Source: an uncultured Alphaproteobacteria bacterium (lineage in GTDB: Bacteria; Pseudomonadota; Alphaproteobacteria; Rhodobacterales; Rhodobacteraceae). Taken from it: 56,991 nucleotides of DNA. Shown here in pieces: positions 34,734-43,240 of the stretch (position 1 is its first letter; each line of letters begins with the position of its first letter). The DNA is taken from the NCBI GenBank assembly GCA_902580265.1, contig CACHJY010000007.1, forward strand, positions 1 through 56,991, in the 5' to 3' direction. The position numbers and the translations under genes are program-made. The notes below the pieces were generated by a model, which searched no databases, had not been told where the DNA came from, and worked only from the letters and a program-made list of their open reading frames with translations.

Positions 34734-36119
34734 CTATATATGTATCTCTCTATTAGATGCCTTTAAAACGCTTTCATGAATAGCTTCTGATAATGTGGGG
34801 TGAGGAAAAATAGTATTTTCAATATTTTCTTGTATAACTTCTGCCTCCTTAGCCAAGGCATAATTATGAATTAACTCTGTTACACCCATCCCAACCATAT
34901 GCACACCCAAAAATTCTCCAGTCTGCTTATGAATGATTGTCTTTATGAAACCATTCTCATAACCCATAGCCAACGCTTTACCATTAGCACTAAATGGAAA
35001 AATTCCAACCTTAAATTCAAGACCCTTTTCAACTGCTTCCATTTCCGTAAAACCTATACTTGCCACCTCTGGATCACAGTAAGTGCAGGCTGGTATTCGA
35101 TCTTTTTTAATAGGATGAACATTTAATCCAGCAACCTGCTCAGCAACGGATATACCCTCATGGCTTGCCTTATGGGCCAGCCAAGGGGGACTCGCTACGT
35201 CACCTATTGCGTAAATATTTTCTACGCTTGTTTTACAATATTCGTCAACTACTATACTACCATTCAAACAATTGATATTTATAGCTTCAAGATTTAAAGG
35301 TTCTATATTTCCAATAATCCCAACCGCTAAAATAGCCTTTTCAAACTCCAAAGTAAGCATTTTGTCTTGACTATTCAATTCAGCCTCAAACAAATCTCCT
35401 TTTTCTTTAATAGATAAAAGTGAATGGTTCTTGTAAATTTTTATACCTCTATTTAAGAACTGTTTTTCTACGAAGTTTGATATTTCGAGGTCCTCATTTG
35501 GGAGGATATTCGGTTTAGACTCCAATAGAGAAACATCTGCCCCCATTTGAGCGAAAAAACTTGCAAATTCAACCCCAATTGCACCTGAGCCGACAACCAA
35601 AAGTTTATTTGGAATCTTGTCAACTTGAAGAGCATCTTTATAAAACCACAAATTGGTGGAATTTGGAATTCCACTGACTTCGCGTGGTCTCCCACCACTA
35701 GCAATGCATATATTTCTACTAGTTATTTCTTTAACCACGTTATTTTTTGATTTAATACTGATAGACTTAGTCGATTTGAACGAGGCCTCACCAGCAAAAA
35801 TCTCAACTTTATTTTTCCTTAATAGATATTCAACACCAGAAGATAATTTCTTGGCGATTGAACGAGATCTTTTAACGATCTCACCAATATCTATTTCTCC
35901 CAACTTACTTTTTATACCGTATCTTTCTGAGCCTTGTATTAATTTAAGTACTTCTGCCGACCTCAAAAAAGACTTTGTTGGAATACATCCCCAATTAAGG
36001 CATATACCTCCTAAAGCCTCTTTTTCAATGATTGCTACCTTTAGCCCGAGTTGGGCACCTCTTATAGCAGCTACGTAACCTCCTGGCCCAGAACCAATAA
36101 TTATTAAATCAAAATCCAT
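34734..36119 (-). CDS. lpd: dihydrolipoyl dehydrogenase
   Basis: A 461-residue flavoprotein from ATG 36119, chosen because GGGGGA lies at proper distance; a TTG four codons upstream is less likely. FAD binding is GSGPGGY, the redox disulfide is GGICLNWGCIPTKS, NAD binding is GSGAIGVEFASFF, and the C-terminal HPTLSE supplies the catalytic His-Glu pair. It is E3 of pyruvate and oxoglutarate dehydrogenases. The pdh genes that often precede it are not in the window; queA lies upstream instead. Confidence 0.95.
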   Translation of the reverse strand: MDFDLIIIGSGPGGYVAAIRGAQLGLKVAIIEKEALGGICLNWGCIPTKSFLRSAEVLKLIQGSERYGIKSKLGEIDIGEIVKRSRSIAKKLSSGVEYLLRKNKVEIFAGEASFKSTKSISIKSKNNVVKEITSRNICIASGGRPREVSGIPNSTNLWFYKDALQVDKIPNKLLVVGSGAIGVEFASFFAQMGADVSLLESKPNILPNEDLEISNFVEKQFLNRGIKIYKNHSLLSIKEKGDLFEAELNSQDKMLTLEFEKAILAVGIIGNIEPLNLEAININCLNGSIVVDEYCKTSVENIYAIGDVASPPWLAHKASHEGISVAEQVAGLNVHPIKKDRIPACTYCDPEVASIGFTEMEAVEKGLEFKVGIFPFSANGKALAMGYENGFIKTIIHKQTGEFLGVHMVGMGVTELIHNYALAKEAEVIQENIENTIFPHPTLSEAIHESVLKASNREIHI

Positions 36120-36174
36120 AAATTCCCCCAATTCTTACTATATAACACCTCGAAAATAATTTTAAATTAAAACT

Positions 36175-37227
36175 TTACGGAAACAAGAGACAACAATCCC
36201 CAAATGAAAAAAGCCTATATCTTTTTTTAATTGCCAATTTGTATAATTCTGTTGCCCTTTCGCTTCCTATAAAGGCATTAACAAGGATGAAAAGAGAAGA
36301 TTTAGGTAGATGAAAATTGGTTAACAAACCTGAGCATACTTTAAATTCATGACCTGGTTTAATGAAAGTATCAATAGGCCCGTTAAATGCCTGTAATCTT
36401 TTATCTGCAAAAAAAGAACTCTCTAATACCCTCATTACCGTCGTACCAACAGCAATTACTTTTCCTCCCTTTTTGAGTGTCTGACGTATTTGTGAGGCTG
36501 CATTTTCATCGATCTTTGCATATTCAGAATGCATTTTGTGACTATCTATATTTTTTTCACGAATTGGCAAAAAAGTTCCGCCGCTAACATGCAATGTTAT
36601 AAAGCAAAAAGAGATATTTTTTTTTTTCAAGCTACATATAAAGTCGTCTGGAAAATGTAAAGATGCTGTTGGTGCGGCAACTGAACCATCAACTTCAGCA
36701 AAAGGAGTTTGATAACTTTTAAAATCTGTTTTTTGGGGACCACGTTTTTTGATTATATATGGTGGGATTGGCATTTCTCCTACTTCCTTCAAGCAAGATA
36801 TAAAATCTTTATCTCCAGACTCAAAATTCATAACACATTGGTCAGATTTAAATGAATTCACTTCAGCAGAGAGATCTTCTGAAAAATAAATTCTATCACC
36901 TTCTTTAAGTTTTTTGAGTGGCTTGCAAAAGGTAGTCCAAATATTCCCCTCAATCGGTTTATTTAGTGTAACGCTGACTTTTGTCTTTATATTTCCTGAA
37001 AATGACCTGACTCTTTGACCAATAAGCCTGCACGGTATTACCTTCGTGTTATTGAAAACCAACAAATCATTTTTGGAAACATGGTTTAGAAAGTTGTATA
37101 CTTTTTGATGAGAAAAAATTTTTCTTTTAAAAACAAGCATATTAGCCTGATCTTTATCGGCTAACGGGTTCAGGGCCACTAACTCATCAGGATAATAATA
37201 ATTATATGCATCTAAATCACCGGTCAC
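36175..37227 (-). CDS. queA: S-adenosylmethionine:tRNA ribosyltransferase-isomerase
   Basis: A 350-residue enzyme of queuosine synthesis that moves the ribosyl part of SAM onto 7-aminomethyl-deazaguanine in tRNA. The start GTG 37227 is chosen because the family begins close to DLDAYNYYYPDELVAL; an in-frame ATG at 37263 would add twelve residues from inside the preceding gene. Motifs are VFNNTKVIPCRL, GSVAAPTASLHF, HVSGGTFLPI and the NFHLPKSSLFILVNAF near the end. It overlaps the AsmA-like gene by 11 bp. Confidence 0.93.
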   Translation of the reverse strand: MTGDLDAYNYYYPDELVALNPLADKDQANMLVFKRKIFSHQKVYNFLNHVSKNDLLVFNNTKVIPCRLIGQRVRSFSGNIKTKVSVTLNKPIEGNIWTTFCKPLKKLKEGDRIYFSEDLSAEVNSFKSDQCVMNFESGDKDFISCLKEVGEMPIPPYIIKKRGPQKTDFKSYQTPFAEVDGSVAAPTASLHFPDDFICSLKKKNISFCFITLHVSGGTFLPIREKNIDSHKMHSEYAKIDENAASQIRQTLKKGGKVIAVGTTVMRVLESSFFADKRLQAFNGPIDTFIKPGHEFKVCSGLLTNFHLPKSSLFILVNAFIGSERATELYKLAIKKRYRLFSFGDCCLLFP

Positions 37228-40200
37228 CGTTTTTTTCCATACCAAATATCTTTCTAAATACACCCGGTGTCAGTATCGAGAGAGGGTTTACTAAAACTCT
37301 TGGATTGCTCGAGTTGCCTTGTACTTTATATGAAACTCCAAACACGCCCTCACCTTTTTCTCCACCCAGAACCTTCCCTATTAACGGAATAGCTTTCACT
37401 ACACCGTTTATTATATAAACTGGGGAAACTAGCCCATTTACATTAACGGTATTTTGTTTTTTTCCATATCGTTCGTATCCACCCATTGTCAGTCCGAGCG
37501 ATGGTCCCACTGCAACACCATCTTTTAGAGTAAGTTCACCATCTTTATAATCAAAGGATCCCTCAATGTTTGTGAATAACAGCCCATTCCCATTAAGATT
37601 ATCAAGTAATCCTATAATACTAGCAGAAGAAATAATCTGAGCTAGCACAGGAGCATTCTTTATCCTAAAGTCCTCAATTTCTAAGAAGCCAGAAATTTTG
37701 GTTCTATTTTTATAAAAAATCGATGCCTTAAATATACCACCATATCCGTTTTCATAAAACTTTCCTCTGCGTAACAACTCACCAGCGTCATTACCTGAAA
37801 TAACCAGATTAATCGAATTATTTTTATATGGACTAATAGTGATCTCAAGATTTGATTTTGGTGAAAGTTTTGCTCTTGTGTACCCCCTAAGCCCTTCAAA
37901 CGATCTAATTTCACCCTTGAGAGAATTTAAAAATTTATTTTTGTTAAAAGTTAAAACAATATCACTAAAAATAAAATCGAGAGGTGTATCCTTCTTTCTT
38001 ATCTTCAAGCGCATCAAGAACTCTAGGCTAATGGTTCCTCCATCGGTTTTAAATTGGTTATAGTCACCAAATTTTTGAAAAGTTGCTCTATCAATCTGAA
38101 TATCTGGGGTTTTTATGCTGGAATAATTTACTTCGTTAATTTCAAAAATTGATTTATGTATACCTGTCCCAGATACTAAGACATCCTTTTGTGAGTACCT
38201 AAAATTAGATTTATTATCTTTTGTAAAATTGAATTTCAATTGTCCATACCTGCCTTTTGTTTTATTTAAAGCCAAGGCAGGGACATAAACCCTTGCTTTA
38301 GTAAGGTCAATATTGCCTTGAATTAATGTGTTATCATCTTTTTTAACGGGCAAAAGGGTAAATTTCATTGGACCTTTGACACTAAAGGTTGAGAAATTTG
38401 GAAAAAGTGTTTCAGAATCAAGGTCATCAAAAAAGACAATAAGGTTACCTGTTTTATCTCTACTAAAAATTTTGGAACGCAAATTATTGAGCGACCCACT
38501 GATTTTTTTATTGTTAGCTGCCATTAGTGCTTCAAAAAAAATAGTATTTCCTAAGCCTTTAAGTTTAAGTTTTCCAAAATTAATAGTATTTTTAGTATTG
38601 ATTGGTATTGACAAATTTTTTACACTAAGCTCAAACATATTTTCTTCAGGCGCAAAAAACTTTTCAATTCTGTTTAAAGCAATTGCTTTTGAATATGTAA
38701 TTGAAACTTCTTCTCCTCCGTTTGAGCGATCCAAGAAGTTCATCCATGTTACATCACTTTTTGGTATTTGAGCCAGCGAAAAGAGATCACTGATTTTTGA
38801 TTTGAAAGATAAGGTAATCTCCCTCTTCCGGTCTACATTGTCAGTTGAGCTAACTTCAACTTTTATATCTTTATATTTATTTATTGACGGCTCTAGCTTT
38901 GTAATTGAATTAATAGCTGCATACCCCTGCTTTAGATTTCCTTTGAGATCAATATTTGCTAACTCAACTAAGGGTTTGTTATTTTCGAAATAAATAAGAT
39001 TTTTAATTTTTCCCTTAAATGAATCGAGCACAACATTCTGGGTGCTAGATTTAAAGCTAATTTGAGCTATTGCGTTAGATAAATTAATTTCTTTATTTCC
39101 TACAGTCGAAGTAATACCTAATGAAGAGCCAAATTTATTTAGATTGATTTTTTGCAAACCATCTACTTCTAAAAAAAAATCGAAAGATGCATCCTTATTA
39201 ACTGTTCCGTTTGTAGTCTCTACCATTTCTAAGCTTGCTTTTAAATTGGATGGATTTTTTCCTATTATATTTATTTTAGCTATATTCCCATCCTCAATAG
39301 GAAACGCACCGAAAACTTTAACCTTGCTAGGGAAAACAGAGGAGCTTTGATATGGAATTAAAAATTGTGTAATACTTGTTTCAAATGTACGGTTAACAAA
39401 ATTAAAATTAGCATCAGAAACTAATAAAGAATAATCACCTAATAACAGCTCTGTCTTTTCTAACAATAAGCTGTTATTCTTTAATGAATTTAGCATATCG
39501 ATACTTGAAGAAAACTTAAATCGATTATGTATGTCAGTTAATCCTAAATTAAGGGTAGTTGAACTCAAATCGTAAGTTCCTACCAATTTTATTTTATTAT
39601 TTTTTTTCTCATATAAACCTGAATTCTTAATTAGGCTATTTACAAAAAAAAGAACGTTTTTTGGGTCTTTGTCCAAATAAAAAAAGCTATTATAATCAAT
39701 ACCCTGTGCATCAATATTAAACTCCATAATGTTCGCATTGTTTAATGAAAGATTGACTGTTGCAGAAACAGTCGCATCTTCTGCATTTGATTTATGCTTA
39801 AAACTCGCTTTTGCCGTTAATAATTTTTCATTCTTAGCAATATAAATGCTATTGAAATCAAATTTTTGACTTTGGAATTTAAGAACACCTTTATTTATGT
39901 AAATTGACTTTGATTTTATTTTGTTGAGGGGGTCACCCAAAGATTGGTTGAAGAGCTTCAAATTTAAGTCACTCATATCGTCAAGATTTATACTTAAATC
40001 GTTTGGCAAGCTAAACATCATATTCATGATAGAAACTTCATCAATGAAAATTATGCCTAACCAATATTTTATAACATCAACTTTCAAATTGATATCGTAT
40101 CCTATAATATCTCCGAAACTTGAGAGCTTAGCTTTCTCCACAGTTATATTAGCACTACTAAACGTATTAAATTCAATGGATATAAGGCCTTCTGAAAATA

Positions 40201-40381
40201 TTTCATTTTCTTCTAAAACTTGTGAAATTTTGCTTTGAAGATACTGGGATTGCGCAAGTTTTTTTAGAGTTAGATCGGATAGAAAAAGTGAAGCAATTAT
40301 AGCACCAGAAAGAATTAGCATTAAAAATAAAGAAACCAATAAAGAAATAGGTTTTGTTGAATTTAAAAAAATTTTTCTCAA
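37217..40381 (-). CDS. AsmA-like/YhdP-type giant envelope protein
   Basis: A 1054-residue protein with one N-terminal membrane helix (about 13-34) and a long, mostly beta-predicted periplasmic region. The C-terminal part, with NGNGLLFTNIEGSFDYKDGELTLKDG split over about residues 955-980 and a VSPVYIINGVVKAIPLIGKV run near 1000, fits the AsmA_2/DUF3971 ending. Proteins of this group span the periplasm and are linked to phospholipid transport to the outer membrane. It diverges from bcp and overlaps queA. Confidence 0.82.
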   Translation of the reverse strand: MRKIFLNSTKPISLLVSLFLMLILSGAIIASLFLSDLTLKKLAQSQYLQSKISQVLEENEIFSEGLISIEFNTFSSANITVEKAKLSSFGDIIGYDINLKVDVIKYWLGIIFIDEVSIMNMMFSLPNDLSINLDDMSDLNLKLFNQSLGDPLNKIKSKSIYINKGVLKFQSQKFDFNSIYIAKNEKLLTAKASFKHKSNAEDATVSATVNLSLNNANIMEFNIDAQGIDYNSFFYLDKDPKNVLFFVNSLIKNSGLYEKKNNKIKLVGTYDLSSTTLNLGLTDIHNRFKFSSSIDMLNSLKNNSLLLEKTELLLGDYSLLVSDANFNFVNRTFETSITQFLIPYQSSSVFPSKVKVFGAFPIEDGNIAKINIIGKNPSNLKASLEMVETTNGTVNKDASFDFFLEVDGLQKINLNKFGSSLGITSTVGNKEINLSNAIAQISFKSSTQNVVLDSFKGKIKNLIYFENNKPLVELANIDLKGNLKQGYAAINSITKLEPSINKYKDIKVEVSSTDNVDRKREITLSFKSKISDLFSLAQIPKSDVTWMNFLDRSNGGEEVSITYSKAIALNRIEKFFAPEENMFELSVKNLSIPINTKNTINFGKLKLKGLGNTIFFEALMAANNKKISGSLNNLRSKIFSRDKTGNLIVFFDDLDSETLFPNFSTFSVKGPMKFTLLPVKKDDNTLIQGNIDLTKARVYVPALALNKTKGRYGQLKFNFTKDNKSNFRYSQKDVLVSGTGIHKSIFEINEVNYSSIKTPDIQIDRATFQKFGDYNQFKTDGGTISLEFLMRLKIRKKDTPLDFIFSDIVLTFNKNKFLNSLKGEIRSFEGLRGYTRAKLSPKSNLEITISPYKNNSINLVISGNDAGELLRRGKFYENGYGGIFKASIFYKNRTKISGFLEIEDFRIKNAPVLAQIISSASIIGLLDNLNGNGLLFTNIEGSFDYKDGELTLKDGVAVGPSLGLTMGGYERYGKKQNTVNVNGLVSPVYIINGVVKAIPLIGKVLGGEKGEGVFGVSYKVQGNSSNPRVLVNPLSILTPGVFRKIFGMEKNGDR

Positions 40382-40497
40382 AGTATTTCGACCTTATTTA
40401 TTATTTTTATTCACTTTTATTCTTGATTAACTAATAAATATAACCCCAATATAAACTACATAAATAAGCTAACCTATAAAAAAGTAAGGACATAAGC

Positions 40498-40980
40498 ATG
40501 GTTAACGAAACGATCGCAAACGATAGGCTGCCAACATTTAGTTTGGAAGCAACCATTCTAAACTCGTGCAGCAATACTGATTTACTAGGAAATTGGGCAG
40601 TACTCTATATATATCCAAAAGACAATACGTCCGGCTGTACTAGAGAAACAAAAGAATTTAATGAAAGATACTCAGATTTTAAATCTTTAGGAATAAGAGT
40701 TTTTGGATTATCGAAAGATACGCTAGCAAGCCATATTTCGTTTTCTAATAAACTCAGTTTACAATTTCCTTTGATATCTGATCCTCAAGTTCAGCTTATT
40801 CAAAACCTCGGTGCATGGAAAGAGAAATCAATGTATGGAAAAAAGTATATGGGGGCAGAAAGATCAACCTTTTTAATTGATAAAAATTTGACCATAAAAC
40901 ATATTTGGCGGAAAGTTAAGATTGATGGTCATGTCGATCAGGTGTTTGATAAATATAATGAATTAAATTATCGCTCTTAA
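40498..40980 (+). CDS. bcp: thioredoxin-dependent peroxiredoxin, Bcp type
   Basis: A 160-residue peroxiredoxin. The catalytic motif PKDNTSGCTRE contains the peroxidatic Cys47; the position five residues on, often a resolving Cys in Bcp, is Glu here, so it may work as a 1-Cys type or use another resolving thiol. The second Cys visible is Cys24. It reduces hydroperoxides in the cytoplasm. It is divergent from the AsmA-like gene, 116 bp away. Confidence 0.9.
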   Translation: MVNETIANDRLPTFSLEATILNSCSNTDLLGNWAVLYIYPKDNTSGCTRETKEFNERYSDFKSLGIRVFGLSKDTLASHISFSNKLSLQFPLISDPQVQLIQNLGAWKEKSMYGKKYMGAERSTFLIDKNLTIKHIWRKVKIDGHVDQVFDKYNELNYRS

Positions 40981-41313
40981 TTGAAATTTCAAAAACAATC
41001 ATTTAATATAGTGAAATTTTGGTCAGAAAATCTAAAAAATGTTTGAATATTTAAATATTTACTTTAAGACCAAAAATTGTTTGTAACGAACAAAAAGATA
41101 GTTTAAGTTGTCAAAATTCAACCCCGAAGGAAAAATTTTCTAAGAGATGTATATTTCAGTTAACTGTAAAAATAATAAAGAGCCCAACTCATATCAACAT
41201 TTAAAGAAAAATGGACTGTTTACGACATAGTACCACAAGTTATATTTAGAATTTTGTCTTATAAAGAAATATATAAGACATTCAAATAAAGGTAATCAAA
41301 TTTATAGGCACAA
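40981..41313. other. intergenic region between bcp and the bactofilin gene
   Basis: This 333-bp AT-rich stretch has no convincing coding frame. It contains one clear structure, the 9-bp inverted repeat at 41255-41280, close to the bactofilin start. The rest shows nothing I can name. Confidence 0.6.
41255..41280. promoter_or_regulatory. 9-bp inverted repeat upstream of the bactofilin gene
   Basis: TGTCTTATA (41255-41263) and TATAAGACA (41272-41280) are exact reverse complements separated by 8 bp. The repeat ends 33 bp before the bactofilin ATG, a position suited to a dimeric repressor site or a 5' leader hairpin. No T tract follows on either strand, so a terminator is unlikely. Function is inferred only. 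Confidence 0.4.
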
Positions 41314-41796
41314 ATGATGTTTAGCAAATCAAAAAAAAATGAAAGCAAAGATATGGTGGTGGCTCCTGTGCCAATTCCCCCGAAGGACACAAGTTCGGAT
41401 GCAGCAAGAAACGAGGCCAGTGCCGAGCCCTCAGAAGATAAGGTTTTTACAAAAGTTCCTCCATCGGTTTTATCAAGTGATCTGAAAGTTAAGGGAAACC
41501 TCATTACCTCTGGAGACATACAGATAGAAGGTATTATAGAAGGAGATATTCAAGCTCATTTACTCACAGTAGGCGAAACTTCAAAGATAAAAGGAGAAAT
41601 AGTAGCAGACGATGTTATTATTAATGGAAACGTCATTGGTTGTGTGCGTGGCCTCAAAGTTCGCCTTACGAATAAAGCAAGGGTACAGGGTGATATAATA
41701 CATAAGGCGATAGCAATAGAAAGCGGTGCACATTTTGAGGGAACAGTCCAGCGTACGGATAATCCATTTGAAAGTGTACCTGACAAAAAGAAGTAG
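41314..41796 (+). CDS. bactofilin (polymer-forming cytoskeletal protein)
   Basis: A 160-residue bactofilin. A disordered N-terminus (about 1-50, rich in Lys, Ser and Pro) precedes the beta-helical core with repeats such as GNLITSGDIQIEGIIEGDIQ, INGNVIGCVRGLKVRL and VQGDIIHKAIAIESGAHFEG. Bactofilins polymerise without nucleotides and place cell-wall enzymes. The M23 peptidase gene often paired with bactofilins is not adjacent; bcp lies upstream and prfB is convergent 1 bp downstream. Confidence 0.93.
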   Translation: MMFSKSKKNESKDMVVAPVPIPPKDTSSDAARNEASAEPSEDKVFTKVPPSVLSSDLKVKGNLITSGDIQIEGIIEGDIQAHLLTVGETSKIKGEIVADDVIINGNVIGCVRGLKVRLTNKARVQGDIIHKAIAIESGAHFEGTVQRTDNPFESVPDKKK

Positions 41797-41797
41797 G

Positions 41798-42907
41798 TTA
41801 TTTAGAGGAATTTAAAGACAAAACCGAGGACATAAAACTATCTAGATCACCGTCCAGAACCTTCTGACTGTCACTACTTTCTTCGCCACTTCTTAGATCT
41901 TTAACCATTTGGTATGGGTGCAAAACATAAGATCTTATTTGGTTACCCCAACCTGCTTCACCCTTTTGATTATGACTCTCTTGAATACTTTCATTTCTCT
42001 TGCGCATCTCTAGTTCGTATAATCTAGATTTTAGTGCCGACATGCAATTTGCTCTGTTTTGGTGTTGAGATTTTTCAGAACTTGTTACAACGATGCCAGT
42101 CGGTAAATGTGTCACTCTAACCGCTGAGTCTGTTTTATTTGCATGCTGCCCACCTGGGCCTGACGATCTAAAAGTATCAATTCGTAGTTCTGATGGGTTA
42201 ATCTCTATGTTAAAATTGTCATCTACAACTGGATATACCCATACAGAGGAAAATGACGTATGCCTTCTTGACGAGCTATCAAAAGGAGAAATGCGAACTA
42301 GCCGATGAACTCCACTCTCCGCTCTTAACCATCCATACGCATTATTTCCACTGATCTTATAGCAACATGATTTAATACCGACTTCATCACCCTGGCTCTC
42401 GGAGATTAGCTCAATTTTGTATTTTTTCTTTTCAGCCCACCTATAATACATTCTAGCAAGCATTTGTGCCCAGTCACAGCTTTCGGTGCCCCCAGCGCCA
42501 GAGTTTATTTCTAAAAAAGCATCATTAGAATCTGCTTCTCCATCAAGCAAAGATAAAACTTCTACCTCTGCGACTTCATTTTTTAACTTGGAAAACGAAT
42601 TTTCTAACTCAATCAAAAGCAACTCATCTTTCTCTTCTGACCCTATCTCAAAAAGTGCCTTGATATCATCAAACTCATTTCTAAGCTTGCTAAAAGTTTC
42701 AAACTGCTCCAACAACGCTTGCCTCTCTCTCATTAATCCTTTGGCTGAAGATTGATCTTTCCATATTTCAGGATTCTCGCACTCCGAGGTCTTTGTCGAA
42801 ATTCTGTCTTCCAGTGTTTCAAACTCAATCCTTCTTGAGATCAGAGTTAAGGAGTTAGAAATTTCTGCAATATATTTTTGTAGTTCTGCACTCATTAAAA
42901 AGCTCAT
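41798..42907 (-). CDS. prfB: peptide chain release factor 2
   Basis: A 369-residue class I release factor. The catalytic GGQ lies in GPGGQHANK and the stop-codon anticodon tripeptide SPF in RISPFDSSSRRHTSF, which marks RF2 (UAA/UGA). The frame is continuous from ATG 42907, with a second Met four codons on, so the programmed +1 frameshift known from E. coli prfB is not used. It is convergent with the bactofilin gene and divergent from rne. Confidence 0.96.
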   Translation of the reverse strand: MSFLMSAELQKYIAEISNSLTLISRRIEFETLEDRISTKTSECENPEIWKDQSSAKGLMRERQALLEQFETFSKLRNEFDDIKALFEIGSEEKDELLLIELENSFSKLKNEVAEVEVLSLLDGEADSNDAFLEINSGAGGTESCDWAQMLARMYYRWAEKKKYKIELISESQGDEVGIKSCCYKISGNNAYGWLRAESGVHRLVRISPFDSSSRRHTSFSSVWVYPVVDDNFNIEINPSELRIDTFRSSGPGGQHANKTDSAVRVTHLPTGIVVTSSEKSQHQNRANCMSALKSRLYELEMRKRNESIQESHNQKGEAGWGNQIRSYVLHPYQMVKDLRSGEESSDSQKVLDGDLDSFMSSVLSLNSSK

Positions 42908-43240
42908 AGCAAAATAATTAGAGGAATGATAGCGCTATAACGATAAGTATCACAATGGAACCGAATTAAAATCTAGCATTTGTTCGTTGAACATACCAAT
43001 ACAAAAATTAAAAATGTAACTAAATAGCTTGTATATTTTGTCTTGATTGTTTACTTTAAAAAGATAAACCAGAGTAATGATCAAAGCAAAATCTGGAATA
43101 CATTAAGAATTAAACAATGTCTTTTTTTTACGGTCTGTCTATTACAGGCAAATTAGAATTAGATATGAGGGTAAACATTTGTTTGAACAGAAAAAAATAA
43201 TTAATCTTTATTTTCTTTCGTTTAAAAGCGAGATTTCACA
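42908..43240. other. prfB-rne divergent intergenic region, likely rne leader
   Basis: A 333-bp AT-rich region between two divergent genes. It must hold promoters for both. RNase E mRNAs usually have long 5' leaders used for autoregulation, and the length here fits that, but I found no strong hairpin or promoter box by eye. In many Alphaproteobacteria an amidase and a penicillin-binding protein gene lie between rne and prfB; neither is present. Confidence 0.5.

Noticed and set aside
42780..42907. Possible programmed +1 frameshift in prfB
   Set aside because: The frame is continuous from the ATG through the whole protein, with no internal stop near codon 25.
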